Assembly (NCBI RefSeq): GCF_000439085.1
Contig: NZ_AUUA01000008.1
Span: 1 to 64,000, forward strand
Reading direction: 5' to 3'
Length of the DNA stretch: 64,000 bases
DNA from: Leminorella grimontii ATCC 33999 = DSM 5078
GTDB taxonomy: Bacteria > Pseudomonadota > Gammaproteobacteria > Enterobacterales > Enterobacteriaceae
The notes under the pieces are model-generated. The model saw only the letters and a list, made by a program, of their open reading frames with translations, did no database searches and was not told the DNA's origin. Position 1 is the stretch's first letter. Every line of letters starts with the position of its first letter. Below, piece after piece: positions 45,393 to 55,017 of the stretch. The translations under genes and the position numbers were made by a program.

Positions 45393-45426
45393 TGACGGCA
45401 GCTGAGATTAGCGGTGGCTGCCGTCA
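45393..45426 (+). terminator. Hairpin between flp and tadV
   Basis: A 10-bp stem (TGACGGCAGC / GCTGCCGTCA) with a 14-base loop is followed by TTAAAAAT. It is likely a partial terminator that allows flp to be made in excess over the assembly machinery. Confidence 0.65.
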
Positions 45427-45504
45427 TTAAAAATGCGTCGACTTTTAAGAACGTTGCTCTGGATGAGAAATTGACTTTTTATCCATAAAATAATAAGAGT
45501 TAAT

Positions 45505-45930
45505 ATGGAATTTATTATTACTGGCTTGATGACTGTTATTTTTTTGTCCTTATTGTGGATAGTCTATACGGATATTAGATATAGGATTATCAGTAATAGG
45601 GCCGTTGTTATTATTTTCTTTTTATCTCTTCTGTTAGGATTTTCTCGCGACGGAACGGTTAACTATTTTCTCGCGCTTTTCTTTCTGCTGTCCGGATTCA
45701 TTCTTTTTTATTTCAACGTCGTTGGCGCCGGGGATGTCAAGCTTATTTCGGCGCTTTCGCTTTCTTTAACGTTTGACAGTGCCTGGCTTTTTTTATGGTT
45801 TACGGCCGTATTGGGCGGGCTGATCGCCCTCTTTGGACTTCTTTTTTTTCACAAATCAATTCGCCGTTTGGGGGTGCCCTACGGCCCGGCCATTGCCGGA
45901 GGTTTTCTTTTAATTTTATTTACCCACTGA
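45505..45930 (+). CDS. tadV: Prepilin peptidase TadV/CpaA
   Basis: The 141-residue membrane protein is an aspartyl prepilin peptidase. The two catalytic aspartates are Asp23 (YTDIRYRIISN) and Asp77 in the GxGD motif (GAGDVKL). It lacks the methylase-type N-terminal domain, as usual for TadV. It should process Flp, TadE and TadF. Confidence 0.93.
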   Translation: MEFIITGLMTVIFLSLLWIVYTDIRYRIISNRAVVIIFFLSLLLGFSRDGTVNYFLALFFLLSGFILFYFNVVGAGDVKLISALSLSLTFDSAWLFLWFTAVLGGLIALFGLLFFHKSIRRLGVPYGPAIAGGFLLILFTH

Positions 45931-46004
45931 ACGGATCTTAATCACTTTCAATTGAGTAACAGCAAGTATCACCTGCTCTTAAAAATAAAGGGAGTTTCTT
46001 ATCA

Positions 46005-46820
46005 GTGAACCATAAAACGATGTTTTTCATTTCATTAGTCGTCATCGCGGTCGGGATCGTCGGCATGATTGTGCGCAGCGGCGACGCCCCTGACGTAAAG
46101 GAAGCGCCGCCGCAGACGGCGGATAGTCCGCGTTCTCAGCAGAAAACGATTACGCTGGCGACGGCGCGCGTCGATCTTCCTAGTGGCCACGTTCTTGGTG
46201 CTGAAGACTATGAAATTAATGAGATAACGGTAGACGAAAAGAGCGATCTTGTTCGTTTAGATGTTTCATCGTTAAACGCGGACTCGCTGCGCGGCTTTTT
46301 GCTTAACGGCTCGGTGAAAGCGGGGAGTTATTTACCGGCGCCTATGTTGGAAAGCCCCAATACCGTGGGGTTTGCGCTTAACAGCCTGCGAAGCAATGAA
46401 ACAATTTATCAGTATCCGGTAAAGGCCGTTAATGGCTATTTGCTTGATTCTATTCGAGGTGGCGACAAAGTCTCGCTCTATTTACGCATGCTGGAAGTGC
46501 CAAAAGACAAGCGGATTAAGTCTAACGTGGGCGTGGAATCCAGTACTGACGCCGGAGGGAAAAGCGGCAAATACGTTCTTAGCCGTCTGATTTCTCCTTT
46601 GACCGTATTGAAGGTTCAGCGGCGAGAAGCCAGCCAGAGCGACGACGTAGTTGGCTACCTTCAGCTTAAGGCCAATACGCATGATTTAGAACTTATTTAT
46701 ACCGTTGAGAAAGTGGGAGATCTGTTGATATTGCCGGTAGGCGGCGGTACTGAGACGGGCAAAATCGAGCTGGATTCTCTATTGCCTCAATTAAAAACAA
46801 TAAAAGAGATCAGAGGGTGA
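46005..46820 (+). CDS. rcpC: Tad pilus assembly protein RcpC/CpaB
   Basis: The 271-residue protein has one N-terminal membrane helix and a periplasmic SAF domain region (about 55-125, TLATARVDLPSGHVLGAEDYE) typical of CpaB/RcpC, thought to connect the pilus channel with peptidoglycan. The GTG start has GGGAG about ten bases upstream. It precedes the secretin gene by four bases. Confidence 0.9.
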   Translation: MNHKTMFFISLVVIAVGIVGMIVRSGDAPDVKEAPPQTADSPRSQQKTITLATARVDLPSGHVLGAEDYEINEITVDEKSDLVRLDVSSLNADSLRGFLLNGSVKAGSYLPAPMLESPNTVGFALNSLRSNETIYQYPVKAVNGYLLDSIRGGDKVSLYLRMLEVPKDKRIKSNVGVESSTDAGGKSGKYVLSRLISPLTVLKVQRREASQSDDVVGYLQLKANTHDLELIYTVEKVGDLLILPVGGGTETGKIELDSLLPQLKTIKEIRG

Positions 46821-46824
46821 CATC

Positions 46825-48186
46825 GTGGTGAGAGAAAACGTTAAGCGGTTTTGGCTGTATATCCCTCTGCTCTTGTCCGCGCTGTTCGTTGCCAAGGCGC
46901 AGGCTTATGACGTCTATTTAGAACCCGGTGAATCTCGGTTGATCAAGACGCAGGAGAGCATTGACAGCGTATTTATCTCTTCGGCGGATATTGCCGACTA
47001 TGAGCTGGTCAGCGAAAACGATTTGGTTTTGTACGCGCGTAAAGAGGGACGTGCGGACCTCAGCGTGTTTGATAAGACCGGCCGGCCGGTAGTTCAGGTT
47101 TCTATTGTCGTTAACGGCCTGCTCGGTAACGTGGATAAAACGATCCGCACGGAGTTTCCCGACAGCAACGTGAGCATACAGCGCTCTGGGAAGACTTATT
47201 TAATTACCGGACAGGCGCCGAACGAAGAGGCCCGCGAGCGCATTTACCAGATTGTCGGCGAAGGCGTCGGGGCGGAGAGAAACGAAGTTAAAAAAACGGT
47301 GAAGAAGTTGGGCGATAGCGACAGCGGCTCCGGCGGCGAAAGCGAAAGTCCGTCGACGTTCCTTACCGAAGTTACCTACAAGGGCGTGATTAACAAGCTC
47401 AGGCTGCCCGTTACCAACCAGGTCAACGTCAAGCTGTCTATCGTTGAGGTCACTAAGGAATTTACTGACAACGTTGGCATTGATTGGAGCACCGTGGGGC
47501 AAAGCGCCGGCACTTTCCGCTTCGTTAAATTTGACGCGGATTCGTTAACCAACCTGGTGCACGCGATTCGAAATGATTCTATTGCCAGAGTTCTGGCCGA
47601 ACCGAACCTTTCGGTGCTGTCGGGAGAGACGGCAGATTTTCTGGTTGGTGGCGAAATTCCGATTGTTACCAGCTCCCAAAACGGTACTAACGTTCAATAT
47701 AAAGAGTTTGGCATCAAGCTCAACATCGGCGCCAAGGTCAACGATACGCGCCGTATCCGCCTGACGTTGGGCGAAGAGGTCAGCAGCGTTGACAACGTTT
47801 ATAACACGGACGCCGGCGACTCGTTTCCCTCTCTGAAAACGCGCCGCGCCAGAACGACGGTAGAACTGGGGGACGGCGAGAGCTTTTTGCTTGGGGGGCT
47901 TATCAACCTTTCGGAAAAAGAGTCGCTGGCGCGTTTACCCTACATTGGCGATATCCCCATCCTGGGGGCGTTTTTCCGCAACGCCAAGACCGAACGAAAT
48001 CGTACCGAGCTGATGGTGGTGGCGACCGTTAACCTGGTCAAGCCGCTCTCTTCTCAGGATATTAGCTTCCCTGGGTTTATTCGAACCAGCACTACGGAGC
48101 GTTTCTTCAATTTCAGCGCGCTGGGCGAAAGCCGAAGCAAAAAGCGGGCGGTGGACTTTCTTGGTAAAGGAGGATTCATTCGATGA
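46825..48186 (+). CDS. rcpA: Tad outer-membrane secretin RcpA/CpaC
   Basis: The 453-residue secretin has a signal peptide (FVAKAQA), an N-terminal pilus-assembly domain (about 25-100, VYLEPGESRLIKTQESI), a BON-like segment and the C-terminal secretin domain (about 230-420) with VLAEPNLSVLSGETADFLVGGEIP, the secretin signature. It forms the outer-membrane pore for the pilus. It starts with tandem GTG codons and overlaps rcpB by four bases. Confidence 0.93.
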   Translation: MVRENVKRFWLYIPLLLSALFVAKAQAYDVYLEPGESRLIKTQESIDSVFISSADIADYELVSENDLVLYARKEGRADLSVFDKTGRPVVQVSIVVNGLLGNVDKTIRTEFPDSNVSIQRSGKTYLITGQAPNEEARERIYQIVGEGVGAERNEVKKTVKKLGDSDSGSGGESESPSTFLTEVTYKGVINKLRLPVTNQVNVKLSIVEVTKEFTDNVGIDWSTVGQSAGTFRFVKFDADSLTNLVHAIRNDSIARVLAEPNLSVLSGETADFLVGGEIPIVTSSQNGTNVQYKEFGIKLNIGAKVNDTRRIRLTLGEEVSSVDNVYNTDAGDSFPSLKTRRARTTVELGDGESFLLGGLINLSEKESLARLPYIGDIPILGAFFRNAKTERNRTELMVVATVNLVKPLSSQDISFPGFIRTSTTERFFNFSALGESRSKKRAVDFLGKGGFIR

Positions 48187-48686
48187 AATTTTCGACTGCA
48201 TTACTTTTGCCCATTCTTCTTTTTCTCTGTTCAAGCGCCGGGGCGAACGATGCGTATCAGAGAGATAAAAACAGCTACTCCAGCGCAGAAATCGAAACGC
48301 AGACGTTCTCACTGGAAGGCAATAACAGTATTGATAGAGAAATACTGGTGGGAAAAGTGCTTGGCGCCGTCCGCGACGACAGGGGAAGCCGCGTTCGCAT
48401 TGCCTGGTCTAAGCGTGAAGCGAAGGATGAAGCTGACGCCGTCAGGCAGGCGCTGATAGTCAGCGGCGTTGCGCCCTATACCGTAACTATCCTTCAGGAG
48501 AAGGGCGGCTTCAGCCTGAGCGAACGCGCAAGCCTGACGGTAACGGTGGAGAGAGTGCGACTGCGGGAGCGCAACTGCCGCTATAACGCACAAAACTATC
48601 GCTATCGAGACAATGACTCTCTTGGTTGTGCGCTGAACAACAGCTTACGTAAGAGCTTGGTTAATCCAATGGAATTTATATTTTAG
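48183..48686 (+). CDS. rcpB: Tad pilus assembly protein RcpB/CpaD-like
   Basis: The 167-residue secreted protein has a signal peptide (about 1-22). The C-terminal pattern NCRYNAQNYRYRDNDSLGCALNNSLRKSLVNP resembles the CpaD/RcpB end in which a Cys pair and LGCA..N are conserved. No good lipobox is present. It stands between the secretin and tadZ, the standard rcpB position. The assignment depends on both position and this motif. Confidence 0.8.
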   Translation: MKFSTALLLPILLFLCSSAGANDAYQRDKNSYSSAEIETQTFSLEGNNSIDREILVGKVLGAVRDDRGSRVRIAWSKREAKDEADAVRQALIVSGVAPYTVTILQEKGGFSLSERASLTVTVERVRLRERNCRYNAQNYRYRDNDSLGCALNNSLRKSLVNPMEFIF

Positions 48687-48700
48687 GGAGCTTTCCCGTC

Positions 48701-49843
48701 ATGTTGTTGACGCTGCAAAAAGACAATGCTCGCAAGAGCGACGTCCAAAGAGAGAAGTGTACCCTGGTGATATCGCCTCGCAATGCGTTGCGTATGGAAA
48801 TCTGCCAGAAGCTGCGTATGGCCGGCATTTTTGGCGTTGAGGAGCGCGCTTTTAGCTTTTTTAGCCCGGTGCGCCTTGAATTGCCGGATAACCTTAGCGG
48901 TGTGGTGATAGACATTGAGAACAGCGCTGACGCGGCGAGGATCGTCGCGTCCATTTATTCAAAGATCCCCAGAGGCTGCTGGTGCGCCGTAGTGGGCGAC
49001 GTCGATTCTATCGCTATGTCGCAGGCGTTTATGGCTCAGGGCGTCTCCTACTTCTATTCCGCCCTACAGCTGGATGCGCTGGTGGAGACGGCGGCCGTCG
49101 GCGCGATACAGAAAAGCCGCCGCCGTGCGGTAAATATCAGCATATTGGGCTGCAAGGGCGGCATCGGCGCCACGCTTATTAGCTACCAGCTGGCGCGGCT
49201 GATTACGCAGGAAAAGTCGCTGCCCTTATTACTGCTGCAGGGAAATAACGGATCGTTTGATATCGATCTGATGTTGGGAAAGAAGCTGTCTCAGGACGCG
49301 GCGAGCTATGGCGAGCAGCTGTATTTTAAACGCGAAGGGGCGCTGTTTTTGCCGGACTTATCCGATGAAGAGTACCAAAAATACAACTTCGTCGTTTTTG
49401 ACCAAAGCATTCACAACTGTAGCAAGGAGCAGCTGAGCGGACTGGCTGAAAGCTCCCAGTGCAGCGTGTTGGTTATCGATCACAGTGCGGCGTCGATTCG
49501 CGCCGCGCGGCGGTTTTTAGACGAGTCCGAACGCCTTTTGCGCGGGGGGACGCCCTGCGGACGGCGCAACCTGATTTGCCTGAATGAGAGTCGCCCCCCT
49601 TTGGGCTCCGCTCTGGCGCTAAGCGATCTGGAAACGCTGTTAGGGCGGCCTATTGATATCCGATTTCCTTATGTCAAAAAGGCGGGGGAAGGGTTGCTGT
49701 CGCCGCGGCTTTGGCTGCGGGGCCGTAAGCGTCCGATAGAAAAATTGATGCGCTACGTGCTGGGCATGGAAGAGTCCAGCATTGTCAAAGTCGCGCCTTT
49801 GCCGCTTTATGAGCGGCTGCGTCAAACGTTGTTGTCGAAGTAA
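48701..49843 (+). CDS. tadZ: Tad localisation ATPase TadZ/CpaE
   Basis: The 380-residue protein has an N-terminal receiver-like domain (about 18-135) and a C-terminal ParA/MinD-like ATPase domain with the deviant P loop CKGGIGAT (151-158). TadZ marks the site of pilus assembly at the cell pole. GGGAG lies about ten bases before the ATG. It precedes tadA by nine bases. Confidence 0.92.
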   Translation: MLLTLQKDNARKSDVQREKCTLVISPRNALRMEICQKLRMAGIFGVEERAFSFFSPVRLELPDNLSGVVIDIENSADAARIVASIYSKIPRGCWCAVVGDVDSIAMSQAFMAQGVSYFYSALQLDALVETAAVGAIQKSRRRAVNISILGCKGGIGATLISYQLARLITQEKSLPLLLLQGNNGSFDIDLMLGKKLSQDAASYGEQLYFKREGALFLPDLSDEEYQKYNFVVFDQSIHNCSKEQLSGLAESSQCSVLVIDHSAASIRAARRFLDESERLLRGGTPCGRRNLICLNESRPPLGSALALSDLETLLGRPIDIRFPYVKKAGEGLLSPRLWLRGRKRPIEKLMRYVLGMEESSIVKVAPLPLYERLRQTLLSK

Positions 49844-49852
49844 GGAAAAGAT

Positions 49853-51133
49853 ATGGCATTGGATATCGACACTCAGGCTCTGATCCGCGATGAGACGCTC
49901 AAAAGTATCGAAGTCGATAAAATCGAGCGCCTGGTCGATCGCGACGCGCTGATTTTGGAACTGTATAACAACGTCGACAGCGTCATTGTTTCTCATAACC
50001 TGTACGTCAGCGCGGCGGAACAGAAAATGATGGTTGAATGCATCGCTGACGAGATTCTGGGCTTTGGGCCGCTGCGCGAGTTTATAGAGGACGACACGGT
50101 CAGCGATATTTTGGTCAACGGGCCGGAGTCGATTTTTATCGAGCGCAACGGCCTGCTTAATAAGACCTCGCGTCGCTTTATTAACAACGCTCAGCTAACC
50201 GACATCGCCAAGCGCCTGGTGCTGCAGGTCGGCCGCCGCATTGATGAAGGGCGGCCGATGGTGGACTCTCGCCTGCCCGACGGTAGCCGTCTGAACGTAG
50301 TTATTCCCCCCATCGCCTTGGACGGTACGTCTATTTCCATACGTAAGTTCAGCAAGCACAACAAAAGCCTGCCCGATCTGGTAGCGCTGGGCGCAATGAG
50401 CAGCGACATGGCGAACTTTTTGCTGATTGCCGCGCGCTGTCGCATCAACATCATTATTTCCGGCGGCACCGGCTCGGGCAAAACGACGCTGCTTAACGCG
50501 CTGTCGCAGTATATCAGTGAAAACGAGCGCATTCTGACGTTGGAGGATGCCGCCGAGCTCAGGCTGATGCAGCCTCACGTCGTCAGGCTGGAGACGCGGA
50601 TGGCGGGCGTAGAGAACACGGGGCAGGTCTCTATGCGCGAGCTGGTGATCAACGCGCTGCGTATGCGGCCGGATCGCATCATCGTCGGGGAGTGCCGGGG
50701 AGAGGAGGCGTTCGAGATGCTGCAGGCGATGAATACCGGCCACGACGGCTCCATGTCGACGCTGCACGCCAACTCGCCGAGAGACGCAATCGCGCGTTTG
50801 GAAAGTATGGTGATGATGTCCGGCATGAACATTCCCATTACGGCCATTCGCCGCAATATCGCATCGGCGGTTAACCTGATTGTGCAGGTTTCTCGTCTGA
50901 ATGACGGTTCCCGCAAGGTGATGAACATCAGCGAAATTATGGGCATCGAAGGCGACAACGTCATATTGCAGGACATCTTTACTTTTCAAACGAAAACGGA
51001 GCGTACTGATGAAGGCGGCGTTGCGGGCGAATTTAGAAATCACGGCCTGCTGATGCGCTCGGTCGTGATGAATAACGCAATAATGTTCGGCCTTGCCGGC
51101 GAACTTAAGCACCTATTCGGTATGACATCATGA
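49853..51133 (+). CDS. tadA: Tad pilus assembly ATPase TadA
   Basis: The 426-residue secretion-type ATPase has Walker A GGTGSGKTT (204-212), an Asp box around LEDAAELRL, Walker B region RIIVGECRGEE and the His box STLHANSP. It powers both assembly and retraction in Tad systems. It overlaps tadB by four bases. Confidence 0.96.
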   Translation: MALDIDTQALIRDETLKSIEVDKIERLVDRDALILELYNNVDSVIVSHNLYVSAAEQKMMVECIADEILGFGPLREFIEDDTVSDILVNGPESIFIERNGLLNKTSRRFINNAQLTDIAKRLVLQVGRRIDEGRPMVDSRLPDGSRLNVVIPPIALDGTSISIRKFSKHNKSLPDLVALGAMSSDMANFLLIAARCRINIIISGGTGSGKTTLLNALSQYISENERILTLEDAAELRLMQPHVVRLETRMAGVENTGQVSMRELVINALRMRPDRIIVGECRGEEAFEMLQAMNTGHDGSMSTLHANSPRDAIARLESMVMMSGMNIPITAIRRNIASAVNLIVQVSRLNDGSRKVMNISEIMGIEGDNVILQDIFTFQTKTERTDEGGVAGEFRNHGLLMRSVVMNNAIMFGLAGELKHLFGMTS

Positions 51134-52011
51134 TAGTTCAATGGCTGATTGTCTTAGCCGGCGTGCTTATGCTGGCGCTGAACGTTTTGCAATGGAAAAA
51201 GCGTCGGGGGATGCTTGAGGGCGTAAAAGGCGAGCGCCCGGCGCAAAACGCGCTAAGAGAAAAGGCGGGCGAGCTATGTCGTGAATGGCTCCAGTATTTT
51301 CGCGGCTACCACGACGATAAGACGGTGCGCAACCTGTCGCTGGTTTTCATCATCTTCGGCGTCGTTGCGGCCATTAACGCGTGGTGGACCCGATTTGACT
51401 GGTTTACCGTCATCACGTTGACGGTCCTGGCTACGATATGGGGCTTTTTACGGATGGGGCGCATCGAGAATCGTCGCCTGTTTGATAACGCGTTCCCCGA
51501 AGTGCTGTCCGTGGTTAACGCGGCCGTTTCTTCCGGCAGCAGTATCCACCATGCGATAGAACGCGCCGGGCAGGACGTGTCCGGCCCGCTTGGCGCAGAG
51601 TTTCACCGGATAGGGCGCCGTTTGAATCTGGGAGAGGACGCTGAAGTCGTATTTAACGACGCCTATCAGCGCTTCAAATATAAAGAGTTCTATTTTTTCA
51701 TCATCGTGATGCTGGTTAGCGTGCAGCGCGGCGGTCAGCTGCGCGTTCTGATGAGTCGCCTTGCTCGCGTCGTGGCGAACAGTAAGGCGATGGAGCGCAA
51801 AAAGCTTGCTATGACGTCAGAGGCGAGAATGTCGGCCAAGATTGTCGCTGCAATACCGGTTCTGTTCTTTTTCGGCATGAAGTTTTTCTCCCCTGAGAAC
51901 TTTGATTTCGTGGTAGGAGATCCCGCGGGGAGAATCATTCTCTACTACGTTTTAGCCAGTGAAGCTCTGGGGCTGGGCATTATCTGGCTGCTGGTCAGGA
52001 GGGTCACCTGA
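51130..52011 (+). CDS. tadB: Tad inner-membrane platform protein TadB
   Basis: The 293-residue protein is a GspF-type platform protein with membrane segments near the N-terminus, at about 72-105 and at the C-terminus, and the F domain between (NAAVSSGSSIHHAIERAG). It pairs with TadC to anchor TadA. Its stop overlaps the tadC start by one base. Confidence 0.93.
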   Translation: MIVQWLIVLAGVLMLALNVLQWKKRRGMLEGVKGERPAQNALREKAGELCREWLQYFRGYHDDKTVRNLSLVFIIFGVVAAINAWWTRFDWFTVITLTVLATIWGFLRMGRIENRRLFDNAFPEVLSVVNAAVSSGSSIHHAIERAGQDVSGPLGAEFHRIGRRLNLGEDAEVVFNDAYQRFKYKEFYFFIIVMLVSVQRGGQLRVLMSRLARVVANSKAMERKKLAMTSEARMSAKIVAAIPVLFFFGMKFFSPENFDFVVGDPAGRIILYYVLASEALGLGIIWLLVRRVT

Positions 52012-52844
52012 TGACGATCTTCTACCTGATGCTGGTGGTGCTTGGCTGCGCGTTTATTCTGCTGCTGCTGCGCGAACGTCAGCTTATTCAACGCGTAAAG
52101 CAGGCGATTGAGGGCGATGGCGGCGAAGTCGCCAGCCCGCGCTCTTCCCGCACAGAGTATGAAAGTCTGATTATCAACAATAGTCGAATCATTCGTTTCT
52201 TTAATGAGTTGGATAAGAACGTCGGCCATAAGCTGATGCTGTCGAGCGCCTCTACCCTGCTGGCGTATTTAGCGGCCAAATGCGTCGATATACACATTTC
52301 TCTCGATGGCGTGGCCATCATTGCGGTTTTAATGCTGATCGTTGCAATCGTCGTACCCGCTCAGGTGCGCAACGCGATGATGAAAAGAAAGGTCGCCGCC
52401 ATGATGAACGATATGCCCTACTTCATCGATCTGGTCGCCGTGTGCGTTCAGGCCGGTATGACGATTGAAAGCTCATTGGAATACGTCTCCGCCCGGTTTG
52501 GCGATATGAACGCCGACCTGGCCAAGACGCTGGATAGGGTGATTCGGCAGGCGGAGGTCAGAGGGCTTGAATCTGCGCTTAAAGAGCTTTACGCCACGCT
52601 GCCGACGCTGGAAATCAAAATGCTGTGCTCCACGCTTGGGCAAAGCGTCTACTTTGGTACATCCGTTTATGAGCAATTAATGGATTTATCTAAAGATATT
52701 AGAGATATACAGCTCCTTGGAACAGAGGAAAAAGTGGGGAAACTGTCGGCCAAAATGAGCATTCCGCTCATTCTATTGGTGATGTTTCCAATCGTCATTC
52801 TGATTGCCGCACCCGGACTATTAAGGATTTTGTCACATGTCTAA
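52011..52844 (+). CDS. tadC: Tad inner-membrane platform protein TadC
   Basis: The 277-residue GspF-type protein has the motif YFIDLVAVCVQAGMTIESSLEYVS (about 140-163) typical of TadC and a final membrane helix (PLILLVMFPIVILIAAPGLL). It overlaps tadD by eight bases. Confidence 0.93.
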   Translation: MTIFYLMLVVLGCAFILLLLRERQLIQRVKQAIEGDGGEVASPRSSRTEYESLIINNSRIIRFFNELDKNVGHKLMLSSASTLLAYLAAKCVDIHISLDGVAIIAVLMLIVAIVVPAQVRNAMMKRKVAAMMNDMPYFIDLVAVCVQAGMTIESSLEYVSARFGDMNADLAKTLDRVIRQAEVRGLESALKELYATLPTLEIKMLCSTLGQSVYFGTSVYEQLMDLSKDIRDIQLLGTEEKVGKLSAKMSIPLILLVMFPIVILIAAPGLLRILSHV

Positions 52845-53586
52845 ACGTCTTTTTTACTCACTGGCGCTGAGCGCCGCGATGCTGATCTGCGGCTGCGTCA
52901 ATACTCAACGAATGGATGCGACGGCCGACAGCGCCAGGGAAGACATCTTGCTGAGCGCAAAAAACTACAGCGGGCTCATTGACCTTTATCGCGGATGGTT
53001 AAAGGAAAAAGAGGACCCGAAGGTGCGCTATAAGCTGGCCTATTACTACTACCTGACAGGCGACAGCGAAGCCTCTATCTCCTACCTTCAGCCGCTGATG
53101 CAAAATCCTGACGACAGCATTTATATGCTGCAGGCCAAAAATATGATTGCGCAGGCGCAGTACGACAAAGCGCTGCGCGTGACGGACATGATGCTCACGC
53201 GCAATCCGGAAAGCGGCGATGCCTACAACCTTAAGGGCATTGCCTATGCGCAAAGCGGCCGCCTGACGGAGGCCAAAGAATCCATTGAGCGCGCCAGAAC
53301 GCTGTTTATTGCCGACGACGTCGCCATTAACAATTTGGCGATGGTATCGATCATCGATCGGCGCTACGACGATGCGGTTCGCCTGCTGCTTCCTCAGTAT
53401 CTGCGTGGACGAAAGAGCGAGCAGCTGCTGCACAATCTGGTGTTTTCGCTGGTTAAAGTGGGCGACGTTCGCTATGCCCGCGACGTTATTGAATCGGAAA
53501 AACTTTCTGACGATGCCGACAGCATTATCGACGCGCTGGATCGCGTTGACGGCATTCCGTTGGCAAAGGGAAAGGAGAAGGGATGA
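52837..53586 (+). CDS. tadD: Tad TPR lipoprotein TadD
   Basis: The 249-residue lipoprotein has the lipobox ICGC (Cys20) and TPR repeats, for example VRYKLAYYYYLTGDSEASISYL and GDAYNLKGIAYAQSGRLTEAKE. TadD acts as a pilotin-like factor for the secretin. It overlaps tadE by four bases. Confidence 0.92.
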   Translation: MSKRLFYSLALSAAMLICGCVNTQRMDATADSAREDILLSAKNYSGLIDLYRGWLKEKEDPKVRYKLAYYYYLTGDSEASISYLQPLMQNPDDSIYMLQAKNMIAQAQYDKALRVTDMMLTRNPESGDAYNLKGIAYAQSGRLTEAKESIERARTLFIADDVAINNLAMVSIIDRRYDDAVRLLLPQYLRGRKSEQLLHNLVFSLVKVGDVRYARDVIESEKLSDDADSIIDALDRVDGIPLAKGKEKG

Positions 53587-54077
53587 TGTTACTGAAAATC
53601 AATCAGTTCGTTATAAAGCGAGAGGGCGTTGCCGCGATCGAATTCTCAATGGCGTTTTTTGGCTTCTTTATCATGGTGATGTTCGTTGCCGAGATTGTTC
53701 GGCTTGCCTATATCTCCTCGGCGGTCGATCTGGCGGTCAGCGAGTCCGCGAAGGAGGCCAAGAACGCTCAACTGCAAGGCGCTTCGAACTATGAAACGCG
53801 TTTTCGCATGCGTATGACAAATGAAGGGGGGCGGCTGTGGCATTTTCTTGCCAATAGTCAATCCGTTCAGGTTCAGGTGCAGTTCGCTAATAACGTAGCC
53901 GATCTGCTGAACGATAACTACAGCGCCGCATCGGACAACCGCCCATTGGCCCGCTATCAGGTAGCGTACGACTATAAGCCAATGTTTTTTCCATTTCCGG
54001 GCATATGGGCAAAAACCTTGTTAAAACGGGAGGTGATCTTTGTTCAGGAATACGAACGTTCAGAATTTGTGGACTAA
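53583..54077 (+). CDS. tadE: Tad pseudopilin TadE
   Basis: The 164-residue pseudopilin has a basic leader and the processing site KREG (Gly15) before VAAIEFSMAFF, with Glu20 as the mature Glu5. A second ATG at 53586 is an alternative start; the purine-rich AAGGAGAAGGG upstream serves either. It overlaps the tadF start. Confidence 0.9.
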   Translation: MMLLKINQFVIKREGVAAIEFSMAFFGFFIMVMFVAEIVRLAYISSAVDLAVSESAKEAKNAQLQGASNYETRFRMRMTNEGGRLWHFLANSQSVQVQVQFANNVADLLNDNYSAASDNRPLARYQVAYDYKPMFFPFPGIWAKTLLKREVIFVQEYERSEFVD

Positions 54078-54627
54078 TCAGCGTGGCGCCGTTGCCGTGG
54101 AGTTCGGCCTGATAGCGCTGGTCCTGATATTTTTTATCATGTTTCTAGTGGACCTGATGCTGCAGCAGGCGCTGGTCGGCAAGCTTGACCGCGTTACCTA
54201 TTCAGTAGCCGGCACGCTCAGGGAGAGGACCCAGCTTTACGGCAGCGATGAGTATCTGTCTCAGGAACAGGCCGAGCAGGCCGTCCTGCTTGCGAAAAAA
54301 ACGCTGCAAAACATGCACAGCGATGCGGACTTAAGCAAGCTGTCCGCAACGGTCGAAGAGCTGCACTTCGTCGACCTTAAGCTGCTGAGTTCAGATCGTA
54401 AAGAGATATCGCGCTATAACCGCTATCACGTGGGCGCTGCGTCCTGCGAGCCTTACTCTAAGCTCGATACGTTACAGGAGCTATCCCCAAAAGGCAGCTA
54501 TAACCGCTGGGTCCCGATGTATCAGGTCACGCTGTGCTTACCGTCTGCAAGCTGGTTTAAAAAGCTGACGGACTTCAACAGCGAGGGGGCTCAACAAAAA
54601 TCGTTCGCTATTGTTGTGGTCAGATAG
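54040..54627 (+). CDS. tadF: Tad pseudopilin TadF
   Basis: The 195-residue pseudopilin has the site NQRG (Gly16) before AVAVEFGLIAL, with Glu21 as the mature Glu5. The start is a TTG at 54040, supported by a very strong ribosome site (GGGAGGTGATC) five bases upstream and by an overlap of 38 bases with tadE. Confidence 0.88.
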   Translation: MFRNTNVQNLWTNQRGAVAVEFGLIALVLIFFIMFLVDLMLQQALVGKLDRVTYSVAGTLRERTQLYGSDEYLSQEQAEQAVLLAKKTLQNMHSDADLSKLSATVEELHFVDLKLLSSDRKEISRYNRYHVGAASCEPYSKLDTLQELSPKGSYNRWVPMYQVTLCLPSASWFKKLTDFNSEGAQQKSFAIVVVR

Positions 54628-54630
54628 CGG

Positions 54631-55017
54631 ATGGGCGTGAGGAAAACATGGGTTTGCTGCCTTGCCGCTGGCTGCATAAGCGCGCTGAGCGTAAACGCTG
54701 CCGCTGACCCCGATGCGCTGCTGTTTATCGACTCTTCGCGTATTGAACAGCAGCTGCTGGTTATTGAGTTCGATCGGGAGATGTCTTACAGCCCGACGCT
54801 GCAGCAGCGGCTGCACGTTCAGGTTGTGGACGTTAACCCGGATTCACGCCCGTTCAGCGGTTCTCTGGACTATGGCCGCGATCTGCATGGCGAATGGGTA
54901 GCCAGATATCGGCCGGGACGTTTGCCTTATCTGGTCTGTTTTAGAAAAGGCAAAGAGACCCATCGACAGGAGCTCCATCAGAGTAGTGAGATAAGAATAT
55001 GCATAAACAAAGAGTAG
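54631..55017 (+). CDS. Uncharacterised secreted protein of the tad operon
   Basis: The 128-residue protein has a signal peptide (about 1-24, ISALSVNAAA). The mature part is probably all-beta: FIDSSRIEQQLLVIEFDREMS, then HGEWVARYRPGRLPYLVCFRKG, with a possible disulfide between the two C-terminal cysteines. It lies between tadF and tadG, starts four bases after tadF and overlaps tadG by 19 bases, so it is clearly a member of the operon. It does not correspond to a core tad gene I know. Confidence 0.8.
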   Translation: MGVRKTWVCCLAAGCISALSVNAAADPDALLFIDSSRIEQQLLVIEFDREMSYSPTLQQRLHVQVVDVNPDSRPFSGSLDYGRDLHGEWVARYRPGRLPYLVCFRKGKETHRQELHQSSEIRICINKE

